Both the position numbers and the translations under genes were made by a program. Shown here piece after piece: positions 10,796-21,800 of a stretch of DNA of 64,000 nt. The notes beneath the pieces are model-generated. The model saw nothing but the letters and a program-made list of their open reading frames with translations, was not told the origin of the DNA and searched no databases. Where the stretch lies: the NCBI GenBank assembly GCA_902805475.1, contig CADCSX010000023.1:2170001-2234000 (forward strand), written 5' to 3'. This stretch comes from Entonaema liquescens (taxonomy: Eukaryota > Ascomycota > Sordariomycetes > Xylariales > Xylariaceae). The stretch's first letter is position 1, and each line of letters opens with the position of its first letter.

Positions 10796-11821
10796 TTACC
10801 GATTCCCCTCTGCTTCCTCCTCAGCCTGTTTCTGTTTCTTCATCCGCTCTTCCGCCGCCTTGGCAATGATCTCACGTCTACTCAACGCGCCCTGCCCCGC
10901 CGTCGCAGCACCGCCCCTTGAACCTCCTCCTCCCCCGAGGACGAACTCTCCGCCTGTCCACCCGCCATGATCATACGCCACCTCCTCCGATACCTCCGGC
11001 TCGTAAAACTCCTGGCTACCCACGCTCCTCCCCCCGCGAGTCCAATCCTCGCGCGCAACCTCCCTCTCGATCTGATGCGTCAGGTCCCAAAACGCGCGAT
11101 CGTGGTTCTGATGTACGTTGTGCGCCAGCTCGTGACATAATGTGTTTCTGATGGTTTTGTAATCGCGATATCCATCGTACGCATCTGTGCGCAAGCGTAA
11201 TTCGATCACCTCTCCCGCGTTCCGGTTCAGACCCAGAATGCGCGTGGTTCCCTCGTGGGAAGACTCTGTATACGATAGCGGGTCCATTTCCGTGAGAAGG
11301 CCGACGCTGAATTTGTGCTTGCGCATCGCGGCCCGGATCCCCGGGTCATTCTTGAGTCGCTCGAGAAAGGCGAGAGAGCGCTCGGGGTGGGGGAGGTTAG
11401 GCAGCGGGCGCACCGTTGCGAAGTTGTACGTGCTATCTTCTACGGCGCGCTGGGGATTTCGACGTGAATACGCCTTGGGTAAGTTGCGCCGCGCGGCGGC
11501 TAAGTGTGCTTCTCGTTGTGCGGCGCTTTGCGAGGCTGATGCTAGCGAGGCGATCTCTTCGGTGGATGTGCCGATTAGAGTTATCTTCTTATCTTGGAGA
11601 TCGGTGACGGGACGCTCGGCGAAAGGGGCTTTCAGGAGGCCGAGTTTTGAGACCATGAGTTTCTGGTTATTGATGGGAATACGCAGTTCATCTTGAATTT
11701 GCGTGGCGAGGTCGGCAACTGTGGCGGTTGGGTTTATAGTAAAGTTATACGGTTTCCCATGGTGCGTGAGAGTGATAATGATCCCTCCGGATTCTTGCGA
11801 TGCTTCATTTTCGTCCGCCAT
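10796..11821 (-). CDS. Ubiquitin-like/WLM-domain metalloprotease
   Basis: One exon of 341 residues. Residues 12-85 look like a ubiquitin-like fold (IIITLTHHGKPYNFTINPTA, then a VADLATQIQDEL helix). Residues 150-270 are a WLM (Wss1-like metalloprotease) domain with the zinc-binding motif HELAHNVHQNHD, a classic HExxH plus a third His, preceded by NRNAGEVIELRLRTD. Wss1/SPRTN-type proteases degrade proteins crosslinked to DNA and act on SUMO- or ubiquitin-marked substrates; the Ubl+WLM arrangement matches the fission-yeast ubiquitin/WLM metalloprotease class. The C-terminus has a Gly-rich linker (VLGGGGGSRGG) and a basic helix; I see no RanBP2 zinc finger. The start is the first ATG and the stop is TAA after AEGNR. 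Family call firm; substrate unknown. Confidence 0.9.
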   Translation of the reverse strand: MADENEASQESGGIIITLTHHGKPYNFTINPTATVADLATQIQDELRIPINNQKLMVSKLGLLKAPFAERPVTDLQDKKITLIGTSTEEIASLASASQSAAQREAHLAAARRNLPKAYSRRNPQRAVEDSTYNFATVRPLPNLPHPERSLAFLERLKNDPGIRAAMRKHKFSVGLLTEMDPLSYTESSHEGTTRILGLNRNAGEVIELRLRTDAYDGYRDYKTIRNTLCHELAHNVHQNHDRAFWDLTHQIEREVAREDWTRGGRSVGSQEFYEPEVSEEVAYDHGGWTGGEFVLGGGGGSRGGAATAGQGALSRREIIAKAAEERMKKQKQAEEEAEGNR

Positions 11822-12634
11822 ATCTGTATTTGTGTAATATTGGATGGAGGATAGATCGGAGATAAAGGTATGTTTTTATGTACGGTAATTGTGAAAGGGT
11901 GTTGATAAAGGACGGGTTCGTTTATATAATATCATAAGATATTAAAAGATAACTATTAGTTAACTAGTTAAAAGAAAGAGAAACTTACGCCTTACCTATG
12001 AACTTGGAGGGATTTTGATGTTTTATTTTAACCATTCCAATCGAAGATTCTACAAAGTCTGGTTTTACTTACATTGTATTTGTTGTTAACAGTAGCTTTG
12101 TAATCCGTCGGTACGTCAGAAGGTCGGATGCCTCGAGTTGCCAAGAGATTCGATGGACCAGTTCGCACGTTTGTATCAGGTACGAGCTAGATGCCGAGCG
12201 CCGTGCGCCGTTCGAGTCTTCTCCACAAAAACAAATATCAGCCAATGGGGATAAACTCCGTTTGTGTGACATCATGTATAGTGTGGCTAGTAATCTAATC
12301 TTGGATATTTCCGTTACAACAAGCCACAATTAAAAGAGACGAAATAGCGCGGCACTAGTAATTCACTAACCTAGGGATCCAATCATACGTCAATCGCGTC
12401 GCAGGTGTATTGTGTCCTTTCAAGAAACATTCTTAACAAATTATCTAAGTCGTTTCTGGCCTCAGCTGGTCAACATAACAATTACTTTTAGTATTCACAG
12501 ACTTGACTGTGAACCTCCCCGTTGAGCCCCTCGTATAGGCTCAAATCATACTTAACTATTTAAGCTCTGTTCCTCGACGCGATTACACTTATTCGTTTGA
12601 AAAACTTTAGGAGCTCTGCTCCCTCCAACCAACC
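11822..12634. other. Divergent promoter region between the WLM protease and ERD2 genes
   Basis: About 810 bases separating two divergently transcribed genes, so it should hold both promoters. It is AT-rich near 11930-11990. A frame on - at 12069-12329 has no recognisable family or splice support and was not called. Confidence 0.55.
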
Positions 12635-13447
12635 ATGCCGTTAAACGTCTTCCGAGTCCTGGGTAAGCGCCAATGCGACCGAGTATTTTTACAAATATTC
12701 TAATAGTTATGATTAGGGGACTTCTCCCATTTAGCGTCCATCGGGATCCTCTTACACAAGATGATCGAGCTCAATGTTAGTTGTGCCCTGCGTTTTGGGA
12801 AGTTTCAAATGACGTCTAACAGTTAGCTATTCAGGGCGCTTCTGGTATCTCATTCAAATCACAAGCGTTATATTTTATAGTCTATGTTACTCGATATCTA
12901 GGTATGTTAGCCAGCTAGAGCTCAAGGGAATAACACTAACAGGTTGTTGGTAGATCTCTTCAGCACGTCGAGCATCTACAACATCATCTTCAAAATCCTC
13001 TTCATCAGTAGCCAGGGCTACATCATCTACTTAATGACCACTAAGTACAAGCCAACAATCGATCCGAGCCTCGACACCTTCCGCGTTCAGTATCTTCTTG
13101 GTGGCGCCGCCGTCCTCGCGATTCTCCTGCCGTATAAGTATACGTTTTCGGAGATCATGTGGGCGTTTTCGATCTGGCTGGAATCCGTTGCTATCCTCCC
13201 TCAACTGTTCATGTTGCAGAGGACTGGCGAGGCTGAGGTCATTACTACGCATTACCTCTTCGCGCTCGGAATCTACCGCACTCTATACATCCCCAACTGG
13301 ATCTACAGGTACTTCACCGAGCCTGACCACAAAGCTGACTGGATCGCCATCGTCGCCGGCCTCATTCAGACGGTTCTCTACAGCGACTTCTTCTGGATCT
13401 ACTACAACAAAGTGCTCAAGGGCAAGAAGTTCAAGCTGCCTGTATAA
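12635..13447 (+). CDS. erd2: ER lumen protein-retaining (KDEL/HDEL) receptor
   Basis: Four exons, 12635-12662, 12717-12775, 12835-12901 and 12954-13447, give 215 residues, the normal length of the family. The spliced N-terminus reads MPLNVFRVLGDFSHLASIGI, followed by HKMIELN, SGISFKSQAL and YVTRYLDLF, all hallmarks of Erd2. The receptor is a seven-helix Golgi protein that binds C-terminal K/HDEL signals and returns escaped ER chaperones in COPI vesicles. Later segments such as TLYIPNWIYRYF and SDFFWIYYNKV are also typical, and the tail ends in a Lys-rich KGKKFKLPV that suits COPI binding. The first two exons are only 28 and 59 bases, so they are invisible to simple frame finding. Confidence is high for every junction, because each restores a conserved motif. 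Confidence 0.96.
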
Positions 13448-14168
13448 GCGCTCCAAGCGTATCTCCTCCCCACTATTGTGGATGAATATAACGACTATGG
13501 TATCTCAATGCGGTCCGGCAATTACGGCGTCTACAAGATGGTCGCAGGTCTAGCTCATAAGCGAAGCTGAGTTTGGCTAAGAACTGCCCACGTCTGTCGG
13601 GCATGAGGTTGGGGAAGGTGACACGGATGATGTCTCAGTATTAGAACGTGTCTTCACGGCGTCGGTGTGCATGGCTGGCGTTAGGTTAGGCGGGGGTTGA
13701 CGGTTTCTCGGCCTCAAAGTGCTCGGCCGTAGGGAGTCTTGCTCTAGGCCCGATGTAACTGTACATAAAAATTGACTTCTAAGGTAATGAAAATGATAAA
13801 GCTTAGGCTTATGAGTTTTCAAAGGATGTGTTTAACGTGTATGACGTGTTTAACATTAGATTACACCCGTAACTCTTTAAGAGGCAGACGCGTACATAGA
13901 TACTGGCAGACTAGTGAATGGGGATGCAAAAAGTTCATAGTAGAAGATATATACTCGATTTCTATGTTCGAGGCTGGGTATTTACAAAGTAGATAACGCA
14001 AGCGCCAACGGCTCGCCGGTGGATATAAAGCTCCCAGACGCCAACCAGAGCGCTTTTCCAACCCAAACACGCTCTCCAACAGATTCATCCAACTTGAGAG
14101 TTCTACCTCCCCATCATTATCATATCATCAACAACCAACTCGACAAGCCCAGTTTGTCAGCGCAGTCG
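13448..14168. other. Convergent 3' intergenic region
   Basis: About 720 bases between the 3' ends of ERD2 (+) and the membrane protein gene (-). Short frames exist on both strands but lack motifs and splice continuation. Nothing else was recognised. Confidence 0.55.
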
Positions 14169-15993
14169 TTAATAGTAATTATTCCCCTTCTCGAAGTAAT
14201 ACGGGTCGACCGGTCTCCTCGGGACAGGTGCCTGGACCTGTAATCCGGGAGACGAGTTGCCGGTATGACTCGAAGTCGCGTACTTGACCAGCGGCCGCGG
14301 CTGCAAATAGCTCTGCTGCTGCGACTGCCCCTGTCCCTGTCCCTGTCCCGCGTCTCCCCCACTACCCGTCGAATTGCCATTCTCGCTATCCGTCGTAAAC
14401 GAGTACAGTCTAGTCAGGCCCTCCCCTTGTTGCCCCATTGCTGCTGCCAGACGCCCGTCCCGCTCCGCGCTCCGCTCGCTGCCCACCCGCACCAGGTGCG
14501 CCCGCTGGCCCCCGTTGATGCTCTGCTGGCGCGCGAGCGACAGCCGCGCGGACGTGGTCCGCGTGATCATGCTGTTGTTGCTGTGCCGGGGGCCGCTTTC
14601 GTAGCTTAGCGGCGAGGGCCGCCGGTCCGTGCGGCTGCTATACGGCCCGTCGCCCTCGGAGCTCAGCGGCGAGACGGGGAACACGGGGTCCAGACCGTCG
14701 TCTACGGAGGGGTCGGAGAGGGTGCGGGGACGCGTACGCCTGCGAGAGGCGCGTTTGGCGGGGGGAGGGGCGGAGAGTTGGGTGGGTTGTTGGGTGGTTT
14801 GCGCCATTGCTGGGTATTGCGTTATAGGCGGTGTGGCTACTGGTGGTGTTGATATCGGGCCTGGAGCTGCGGTCGGGGTGGCGATGAACCGCTGCTTCAT
14901 ATCCGGGGTGAAGTCACTGCTCAGGTTGGCGGCTCGGTTGTGGTTTGTGGGTGTTGGGGATGTGTATGTCATTTGGAAGAATGAGAGGTCATTAGAAAGT
15001 GAGTGGTTGTGAGAATGGTTCACAAAGCCGCGACTTCCGGGGCTGGGGTTAGAATTGGGTGGTGATGAGATGGGTTCGAAGTTATTCTGAGGTTCTTGTT
15101 CTTGCTGTCGTCTTAAACGTCGGCGCATGAAAAGGTAGGTGAGAATAGCTGAGAGTAAAGATGATGCGATGGAAATTCCTATTACCAGACCCGCGATCGC
15201 TCCCGTAGTAAGTGATGAGCCTTGAACCGGAACGCTGGTTGCGCTGGCCTTGAATTGTTGTTAGTTATGTCCATACATATAATAATACAATTCCTTTGGT
15301 CCCTTTCGAAAAAGAGACAGGTTTTATACGTACCGTGGCACTCTCCTGGGCGTTCGCCGCATCTGCTGTCGTAGCGGACACTTTTGGTAACCCATCGCTT
15401 GCAGTGCTACCTGCTCGCGACGAGGTAATGAAGGCGCCCGTTGTCGCCGGTGGGCTAACCACAGTTGTAGGCGCTGGTGAGTCTTGAGTACGTGCTTCCT
15501 CGCGCGCAGATGAGACGGCAATGGACGCCGAGACGGATAATTGCGCCATTGATACCGAAAAGGCAGCAGACACGCTGGCCGCTACGCTACTCGATACGCT
15601 GGTCGAGACTCTGCTAGATATCATGTTGCTTACAACATCAGCAGGCGATTTTGGACCCTTCTCGTCCCCATCGCCATCGTCCTCTTTACTCTTATCGTCT
15701 TTCCCACCGGCCTGGCGATTTTGAAGTTGGAAGTCCCCTAATGCGGTTGTTGTCGGCGGAGAAGGAGCCACTGTGACTGAAAGTGGCGGCCCCGACTGAT
15801 ATTGTCTTCTTCGGTCTTCTCTATCTTCATCGTTCTGTATTATAGACCATTCCAAACCCGTCGCTCTTTCTACCCGGTCCTCCCGCTCTCTCCTGTCGAG
15901 CGCATTTGTATTAAGTGTGGCATCACCGAGTCCTGCTCCTACCGTCGACCAAAGCGACCATAATAATAGGAGCGCAGCTCCAGGTTTATTCAT
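14169..15993 (-). CDS. Ser/Thr-rich single-pass membrane protein
   Basis: Two exons on -, 15993-15334 and 15248-14169, give 579 residues with a phase-0 intron of 85 bases (donor GTACGT, CTAAC branch site). Residues 1-21 are a signal peptide (MNKPGAALLLLWSLWSTVGA). The ectodomain (to about residue 232) is Ser/Thr/Ala-rich with a long SVSSSVAASVSAAFSVS run and an acidic KDDKSKEDDGDGDEKG patch, suited to O-mannosylation. One membrane helix at about residues 236-260 (GAIAGLVIGISIASSLL) is followed by the stop-transfer MRRRLRRQ. The 315-residue cytoplasmic tail is Pro/Ser/Arg-rich and ends in PYYFEKGNNYY. The layout resembles fungal Mid2/Wsc-type wall sensors, and the helix resembles the Skg6/Axl2 transmembrane family. 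No enzymatic domain is seen. A surface sensor or polarity factor is an inference from layout only. Confidence 0.75.
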
Positions 15994-16401
15994 TTTAATA
16001 CCCTATTATGTACTCGATGCCATTCTATGGGAGGACAAGAAGTGAAAAGAAGAACAAGTTTCTCCCGATCTACGGGTAATTGGCCTGTACTTGAGTGTTA
16101 GGTAGTGCCAGACGCTTCCGGGCGCCCTGTGGAAAATACCTATCGAGTCATATCAGCCCAAACTTTCGCGAGGGCATAGGTAGGTAATTGTTTCCGACCC
16201 AACAACCTGGGATAGATAATCCCCAACGGCAAGGCTACAAGAGATACTCCTTCGCGTCTTGGCCGTACCCAATTAGGTTATATTATATAAGAGTTTACGA
16301 GAGTATGCGATGTTTTAATTCGTTACGACCCCGGTATTAAAACGAACAGGAAACAAATAAACGAGTCTGTTTTGGGTAGAGAAGATGGTGGAGGTGGCGT
16401 A
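15994..16401. other. Upstream region of the membrane protein gene
   Basis: About 400 bases between the start of the membrane protein gene and the inverted-repeat element. It contains TAGGTA-type motifs at 16104 and 16178 and presumably the promoter of the - strand gene. No coding signal was seen. Confidence 0.5.
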
Positions 16402-16406
16402 TACTC

Positions 16407-16427
16407 CACCCCCTGAAATAATGTTAG
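16407..16427 (+). repeat. Left terminal inverted repeat
   Basis: Twenty-one bases, identical to the reverse complement of 16987-17007. It begins with CACCCCC and ends with GTTAG. Confidence 0.9.
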
Positions 16428-16986
16428 CGCGACCCACTTGTTAGTACGTAGCAAGGGTGTTTTAGGACTACACCCCAAGGTGCGATTGGTCCGGTAAAAC
16501 CCCGGTTAATTAATTTAGCCACTTTAATTCTTATTAAATTTATTAAATTTATTTAATAATATTATATTACCACGTTACGTGATAATATATAATTATATAT
16601 AACGAAATTTTCGAAATTTTATATTTAATAAAATAATTAAAAATATATATTTTTTTAATTTTTTTTTAAAAAAAATTAAATAACGTTAAATTTAAAATTT
16701 AAAATAATATAATTTATTAAAAATAAGAAAAAATGTTTATAAAATTAAAAATTTAAAAAAAAAATTTTATTTATTACGATATTTAATTATAATTTAAATT
16801 AATTTTACGTTACATTTTTACTAATTTTCTTTAAGTACTTTTTCGGCAAAAAAACTTGCGCAATATTTTATAATATATTTATAATATGTTTTTGACGTAC
16901 GATAAGTTACTTTTGTAACGTATACATTTTACTAGCCCGATCTATACGTCATATGGCTTTTCTTTTGTAGACGCACGGACAAGAAA

Positions 16987-17007
16987 CTAACATTATTTCA
17001 GGGGGTG
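16987..17007 (-). repeat. Right terminal inverted repeat
   Basis: Twenty-one bases, identical to the reverse complement of 16407-16427. The sequence just outside, read inward from the right end, is CAGTA, which resembles the CAGT start common in Tc1/mariner elements. Confidence 0.9.
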
Positions 17008-17012
17008 TACTG

Positions 17013-18144
17013 TAAGCAATATTGTTTCTTACCATCCGCTCTCCAGGGTTCAACTGCGAGCTAAGCTCGTTTCTCGTCAGCTCAAGGATTTCCCACAAGG
17101 GTAGGTTCATAAGGATTGGGTAAGACTACGTGATCCTAGTAATTTCATCAGCGTAGCTTACCCGCTGCGACGACTAGTGTAGCAGATCAATAAGCCCTAC
17201 TAGCATTTACGTTTCAATCACACGTGCTCACCTCAGATGATCTACTGGGGAATATCATAAGATCTGCTTCTAGCTATTAAACGGCTACCAAAATATTTTA
17301 CAATATTTTCACGAGGAAGGGGGGGGGGCGTGAGGAACCTAATTAATACTGTACTGATACCAAATACCACTACTGTCAACTGTGATTCATCAGAAAGAAA
17401 GAAAAGCAACTGCCGAAAAAAAAAAAAAAAGCTTTCTTTGTTCAAGAAAGAAAAAGAAAAAAAACAAACTACTATTTTTAAGCTCAAAGATGTTCTGTAG
17501 GATTCGATGTGCTGTAAACTCTACTCAAAGTTGCCTAAAGCATCTGTTAGTCAAAATCCACAGTGTGCAAGTTATCTTAGCAGCTGCTAGTTTAGCATTG
17601 CAGATGTAAAAGCTGAATAATATTACTGAAGGAAAGCAGACGGGAAATGTGATTGAATGTCACCCTCCTTCACACCTCCGCATGGCCCCGCTTTTCCGGC
17701 ATCCGGAAGCCGGTCTTCAACTACATGCGGAAGGGGCCAGCTCCGAATGAACTATTATGCTCCGCTTTTAGTCTCCGCTGCCTTCTTATTGCTCGATTCT
17801 TATCAGTACAAGGCCATATGTACGCGGGTGCCTTAAGGGAGCAACCGAAATAAACTCAGGCAGGAGCTGCAGATAACTGTAGAATGTGCAGGTGCTAAGG
17901 ATGAAATCATTCTCAAGATTCTCAGTTCCATTTACTATATAAGCATCCCTTCCCCTGCCTCTCTTCCAGGAAGTTTGCCTTTCCTTTCCACACATCTTCA
18001 TCCTCAACACATATTGTCCTCAGTCTACTACTAGGTAGACACTGGTGAGCATAACATACACTACCTAGATACCTATCTTCATTACATACATACTCCCTTT
18101 ACATCTCGGAGAATTATTTTAACATCGCGGATACCAGAATCAAG
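17013..18144. other. Intergenic region upstream of the CxxC protein gene
   Basis: About 1.1 kb. It contains poly-A tracts at 17416-17465, a cluster of CGG/CCG triplets near 17690-17735 that could serve zinc-cluster regulators, and a TATATAA box at 17936-17942, about 200 bases before the next start codon. No gene was recognised. Confidence 0.5.
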
Positions 18145-18850
18145 ATGGATGCCCCTACAGGAATCTCCTGTATGAAATGTCACCACCCGATCCCGACCGA
18201 GGTCATGAAGCCTCCCCGCCCTAACACTCTCTGTTTCGGCTGCGTCGTCCAGACCGAGGTAAGTAACCGTATTTAGTTTCATCGTTGAGCCTGCCTAAAT
18301 TGTAGATACTAAACCGCTAGCTTCACAGTCTGAGCGCAACTCTCCCAAGGGACCTCAGTGGAGCTACCTGCTCAATCACTGGTATGCCGAGGCTGCCCGT
18401 GTCCTCCACTGGCTCCGCAACGACTCCCACAGCAATGAGCTGATCCACTGCCTCTGCACTCTTGCCAAGCACTATAACTACAATGACATAGTTCCCATGG
18501 CAAACAGCATGGCGCTCGAGCGCATTCGCCACAAGTCAGTCCCCGGTCTCTACGTCCGCCACGTAATCGAATCCGACTTCCACGACGCCCTCATATTGGC
18601 CAAGAAGTGGCAATTCCGCCCCATCGGAGCCGAGGCAATCACAACCCTAGAGCTGATGAATCTTCACCTGAGCATCGACCAGTACGGCTTCATTCAGGAC
18701 AATTTCGACGTAGCTAAGTACACGCACAGCATGGGTGTGTGCAGGAACGGGCAGCAATGCCGCAACGTTCTTCCCCTCGCCGACCGCATCGTGGTCACTT
18801 TCGCCTATCGACAGCGTAAGGGCTGCGACATGGTCCCGGGTCCGGAGTAG
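18145..18850 (+). CDS. Hypothetical 211-residue CxxC protein
   Basis: Two exons, 18145-18258 and 18329-18850 (phase-0 intron, donor GTAAGT, acceptor CACAG), give 211 residues. I do not recognise the family. The first 38 residues hold two Cys pairs, C9-x2-C12 and C31-x2-C34, in SCMKCHHP and TLCFGCV, spaced like a small zinc ribbon. The second exon is largely helical, with HWYAEAARVLHWLRNDSH and LCTLAKHYNYND, and two more Cys near the C-terminus (CRNGQQC). The segment DFHDALILAKKWQF is faintly like the C-terminal helices that follow BTB domains, but there is no BTB core. There is no signal peptide or membrane segment. The intron junction falls exactly between the Cys-rich module and the helical module. 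Codon use is C-rich at third positions, consistent with a real, expressed gene. Function unknown. Confidence 0.7.
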
Positions 18851-21800
18851 GAAAGGTTGGATTGGTATAGGGTCCTCTAGCACTTTAGCATGGTTAATGG
18901 TATCGTGTCTTTGAGGTTTGTTTTTACTGGTCGAGATAACGAGTTCATCTCAGATAGATTTCTCGACTAGTTCAGGGGTTGCTTCGTTGCACAGGCCAAG
19001 AAGCCTATTTACCGTAGCTTATTTAGTTACCGTCAGATTAGACCGATGGTTTCTCATGCTTTTGTAGCACTGCCATTGGAGTGAGCCAGAGTACCTACTC
19101 TAGTACAATAACTACATTTAAGCACTACTACACTGATTCAGGCGCGTGAATTTTTTCTGCCCCTCCCCCCCTCCCTTTTAATTCAGGCACGATGAAGTAA
19201 TGATCCAAGTAACCTAACTATTGAACGTGATTATCATCCCCGTCGTAGTTCTCGGTTCCGCCTATGTGTTTTTTTAGGATTGGGGAGTAAACGTTGCAAA
19301 GCCGGGGCTGTAGTGACAATCCATTTCTCAGAATAGCTTCATGTGTTTTACACCCGCGACCGCTTGCGGTAACCAGTATCAATCCGTGAATATAATATCG
19401 CGATACTTCCCTACCTGTCACTCACCATTACTAAAGAAGAAAAAAGGGCTATTTGATTATTTGATCAGCACCTAAATTGGATATCTCCATGTTCATCAGT
19501 ATTCTGCGATGCCATCGTATCTGCTTTGCAAAAATTATCATGCCCCAAACTTTCACCAGAAAATGAAGCCGAATCTGAACCTCGTTGCCACAAAATAATA
19601 GATGCTTTAATGCGCGTATTAGGTCTGGCTATAGTCTATTATCCATCGTCCTCCACATTTGGCTTGCCCTGTTATGAATATTCTCCTTAGGGTTCGAATA
19701 GGTATGGGATAAACATTAAAATGCCAGTAGGGTCTTCAGATGATCATAATAAAGGCCGAGTATGTGGGAAGAAGACATAAAAAAAAGATAAAATAGTTGG
19801 ACTTTTCGGTCATTCGAAAAAAAATTATTTGAACCCATCTGATCTGTGGTAAAGAGAATTGGACGTACCGGTTTCAAGTCGCCTGTAGGCCTTGGGGGGA
19901 ACTTCGAGCATATAAATACAAACATAGGGAATTCAAGCTAATAGAAACAGGCTTGGCATATCGGGTTCGTGGGGGGGTCAGATATACGTTGCGAGAAACC
20001 TGCTGTGGTCTACCGTGCAGGGGACGTGTGATGACAACTTGAACTGTAAATTGCGTTAGTATTTTTGTTCGTAGCGAAGGCATCACACCACTAGACCAGA
20101 TGGGCTCGGGTGATTGTATGAGCTGTTATTTGGCATTATCTGTTACTAGCAGCTGTTCGGTAAATAGGTGGGAGAGGGCGGGGAGTTATCCCGAGAGGCG
20201 CTAGGGATGAAGATACCTCGTAGGGCACTACGTGTACCGGAAGGTATGATGCTTCGGATCTACTACTTCGGCCAGCAGAATGCCTAGTAATGTATCGTTT
20301 TGATTATCTGGTATTATCTATCATCATGCTCATGTTGAATTCTGTAATATACGCACTCGCGGGTTGGCGGAGGTGAACAGTAAAGGAGCGGCGGCGGGAG
20401 AGAACGGGAGGAGGATATAGTCAGTGACAGTAAAGTCTATGATCACCGGCGGCGGATTGAGGTGGAGAAATGTATTGGGACACAACAGTCACACGGCAGA
20501 GCATCCCAGGCACTGGCGGATAAAGAAGACAAACCAGCAGACTGTATGCTACTCTGATTAAACGAGGCCTGATGTCTTTATGCTCGAAACACGCTTACCT
20601 GTCGTTAACGTTAGGATTCCAGATGAGACCTCGAGGACAAAGAATAGAATATTTTCAGTACGTATCTTGCGGACTCTCATAGTTCGGTTGAGAGACCCTG
20701 TGGAACAGCAAAATTATTTCTATGAATTCTAGTTCCATCTAATAATAGTTGAGAAGTGCCAATTACTTGGTATTATAGAGGGCCAGCGATGGTTTCTCGA
20801 ACACTCCATGCCAACCATATATTCAAATAGCAATATGGCTTGACCCCTTGTTGTATATTGGTAACTTAAGTAATTCCCTGTATTACATGTCTCAGAGTAC
20901 CTAGTTGCCGGCAGCAATTGTTCAAATAATCTTTATGGATTGTTTGATCCGCAGCGTAAACATGTAAGTAATCAAGGATGTTTGGCTGGTATGAAGCATA
21001 TCTTTTAGTTAAGGTACTATATGGAATTGTATACGGTCCTTCGACTAATAGTGGTAGAGATGCCGAAGATATTCTAAGGATATTAGAGGATAATAAAGCC
21101 AGACACTAGGTTTATAAGCCCCTGCTTTTTGGCAATTAAATTATCTCCTCCTTAAGTTTAATTTAGAAATCTAATAATTGAACTTTAGTTACTTTTCCAC
21201 CTGCCTATCACTCTTCTAATTATACAAACGAAACCCCGAGGACAGGTGTATAGGGGCGATATGTTTTTCGCCCATTTACGGAGTATTTAGCTCTTAGATC
21301 CAAACCTAAGCAAAGTAGTCTATATAGGCACTTGTCCGTCGAAAGTCTCTTATTTCGCTTCCCTGATTTTGTCTTACAAGGTAGAGCAAGAAGCAAGGAA
21401 ATAGCTTAGTTATTCTGCGAGGAACTTTAATCCTAGGTAGGTAGCTATGGGAAGTTACAGCTACACATACTGGATAAACTCTTTGCTCTAGATATTTAAT
21501 CTATAATTCTGATATTTTGAGCTTCCATAAACTAACCTGTTAGGATGGTTATGCGAGTAAGTTATCTTCTTGATATTGAATGAGGGTTGGGGGGGTTTAA
21601 GATAAGAGACTTGTATATTGAAAAAAGAAGCTATTAAACAGGAAACGCATGACTGGGCATTATATATTAGTAAAACTTAAAGGATAGAATAGAAAACTAC
21701 TTGTTAGGACTACAAATCCACTCTACTTCACCGGGTAGATAGGTACGCTATAGTGGCTCATGAACTAGGTTAATAACCCCCCTTTTAAACCGTGTCTTGA

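Larger units (their letters stand above)
16402..17012. mobile_element. AT-rich element with 21-bp terminal inverted repeats
   Basis: The sequence CACCCCCTGAAATAATGTTAG at 16407-16427 recurs exactly as its reverse complement at 16987-17007, enclosing about 560 bases. The outer few bases are partly conserved. Flanks fit either a TA duplication (16400-16401 and 17013-17014) or a TACT duplication (16402-16405 and 17008-17011), so exact ends are uncertain. The interior from about 16500 to 16950 is extremely AT-rich, and nearly all remaining C and G sit in CpG (ACGT, TCGA, ACGA). That is the pattern left by repeat-induced point mutation, which mainly converts CpA to TpA. No transposase frame remains. 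A non-autonomous DNA transposon (MITE-like) or an internally decayed element is most likely. Confidence 0.75.

Noticed and set aside
17401..17470. Poly-A tract as the tail of a retroelement
   Set aside because: No upstream reverse transcriptase or target-site duplication; several short A runs are interrupted and look like ordinary promoter or spacer tracts.
19680..19710. TTCGAAT T-loop-like sequence suggesting a tRNA
   Set aside because: The flanking bases do not pair as a T stem and no acceptor or anticodon arm can be built. A similar sequence near 54585 fails in the same way.
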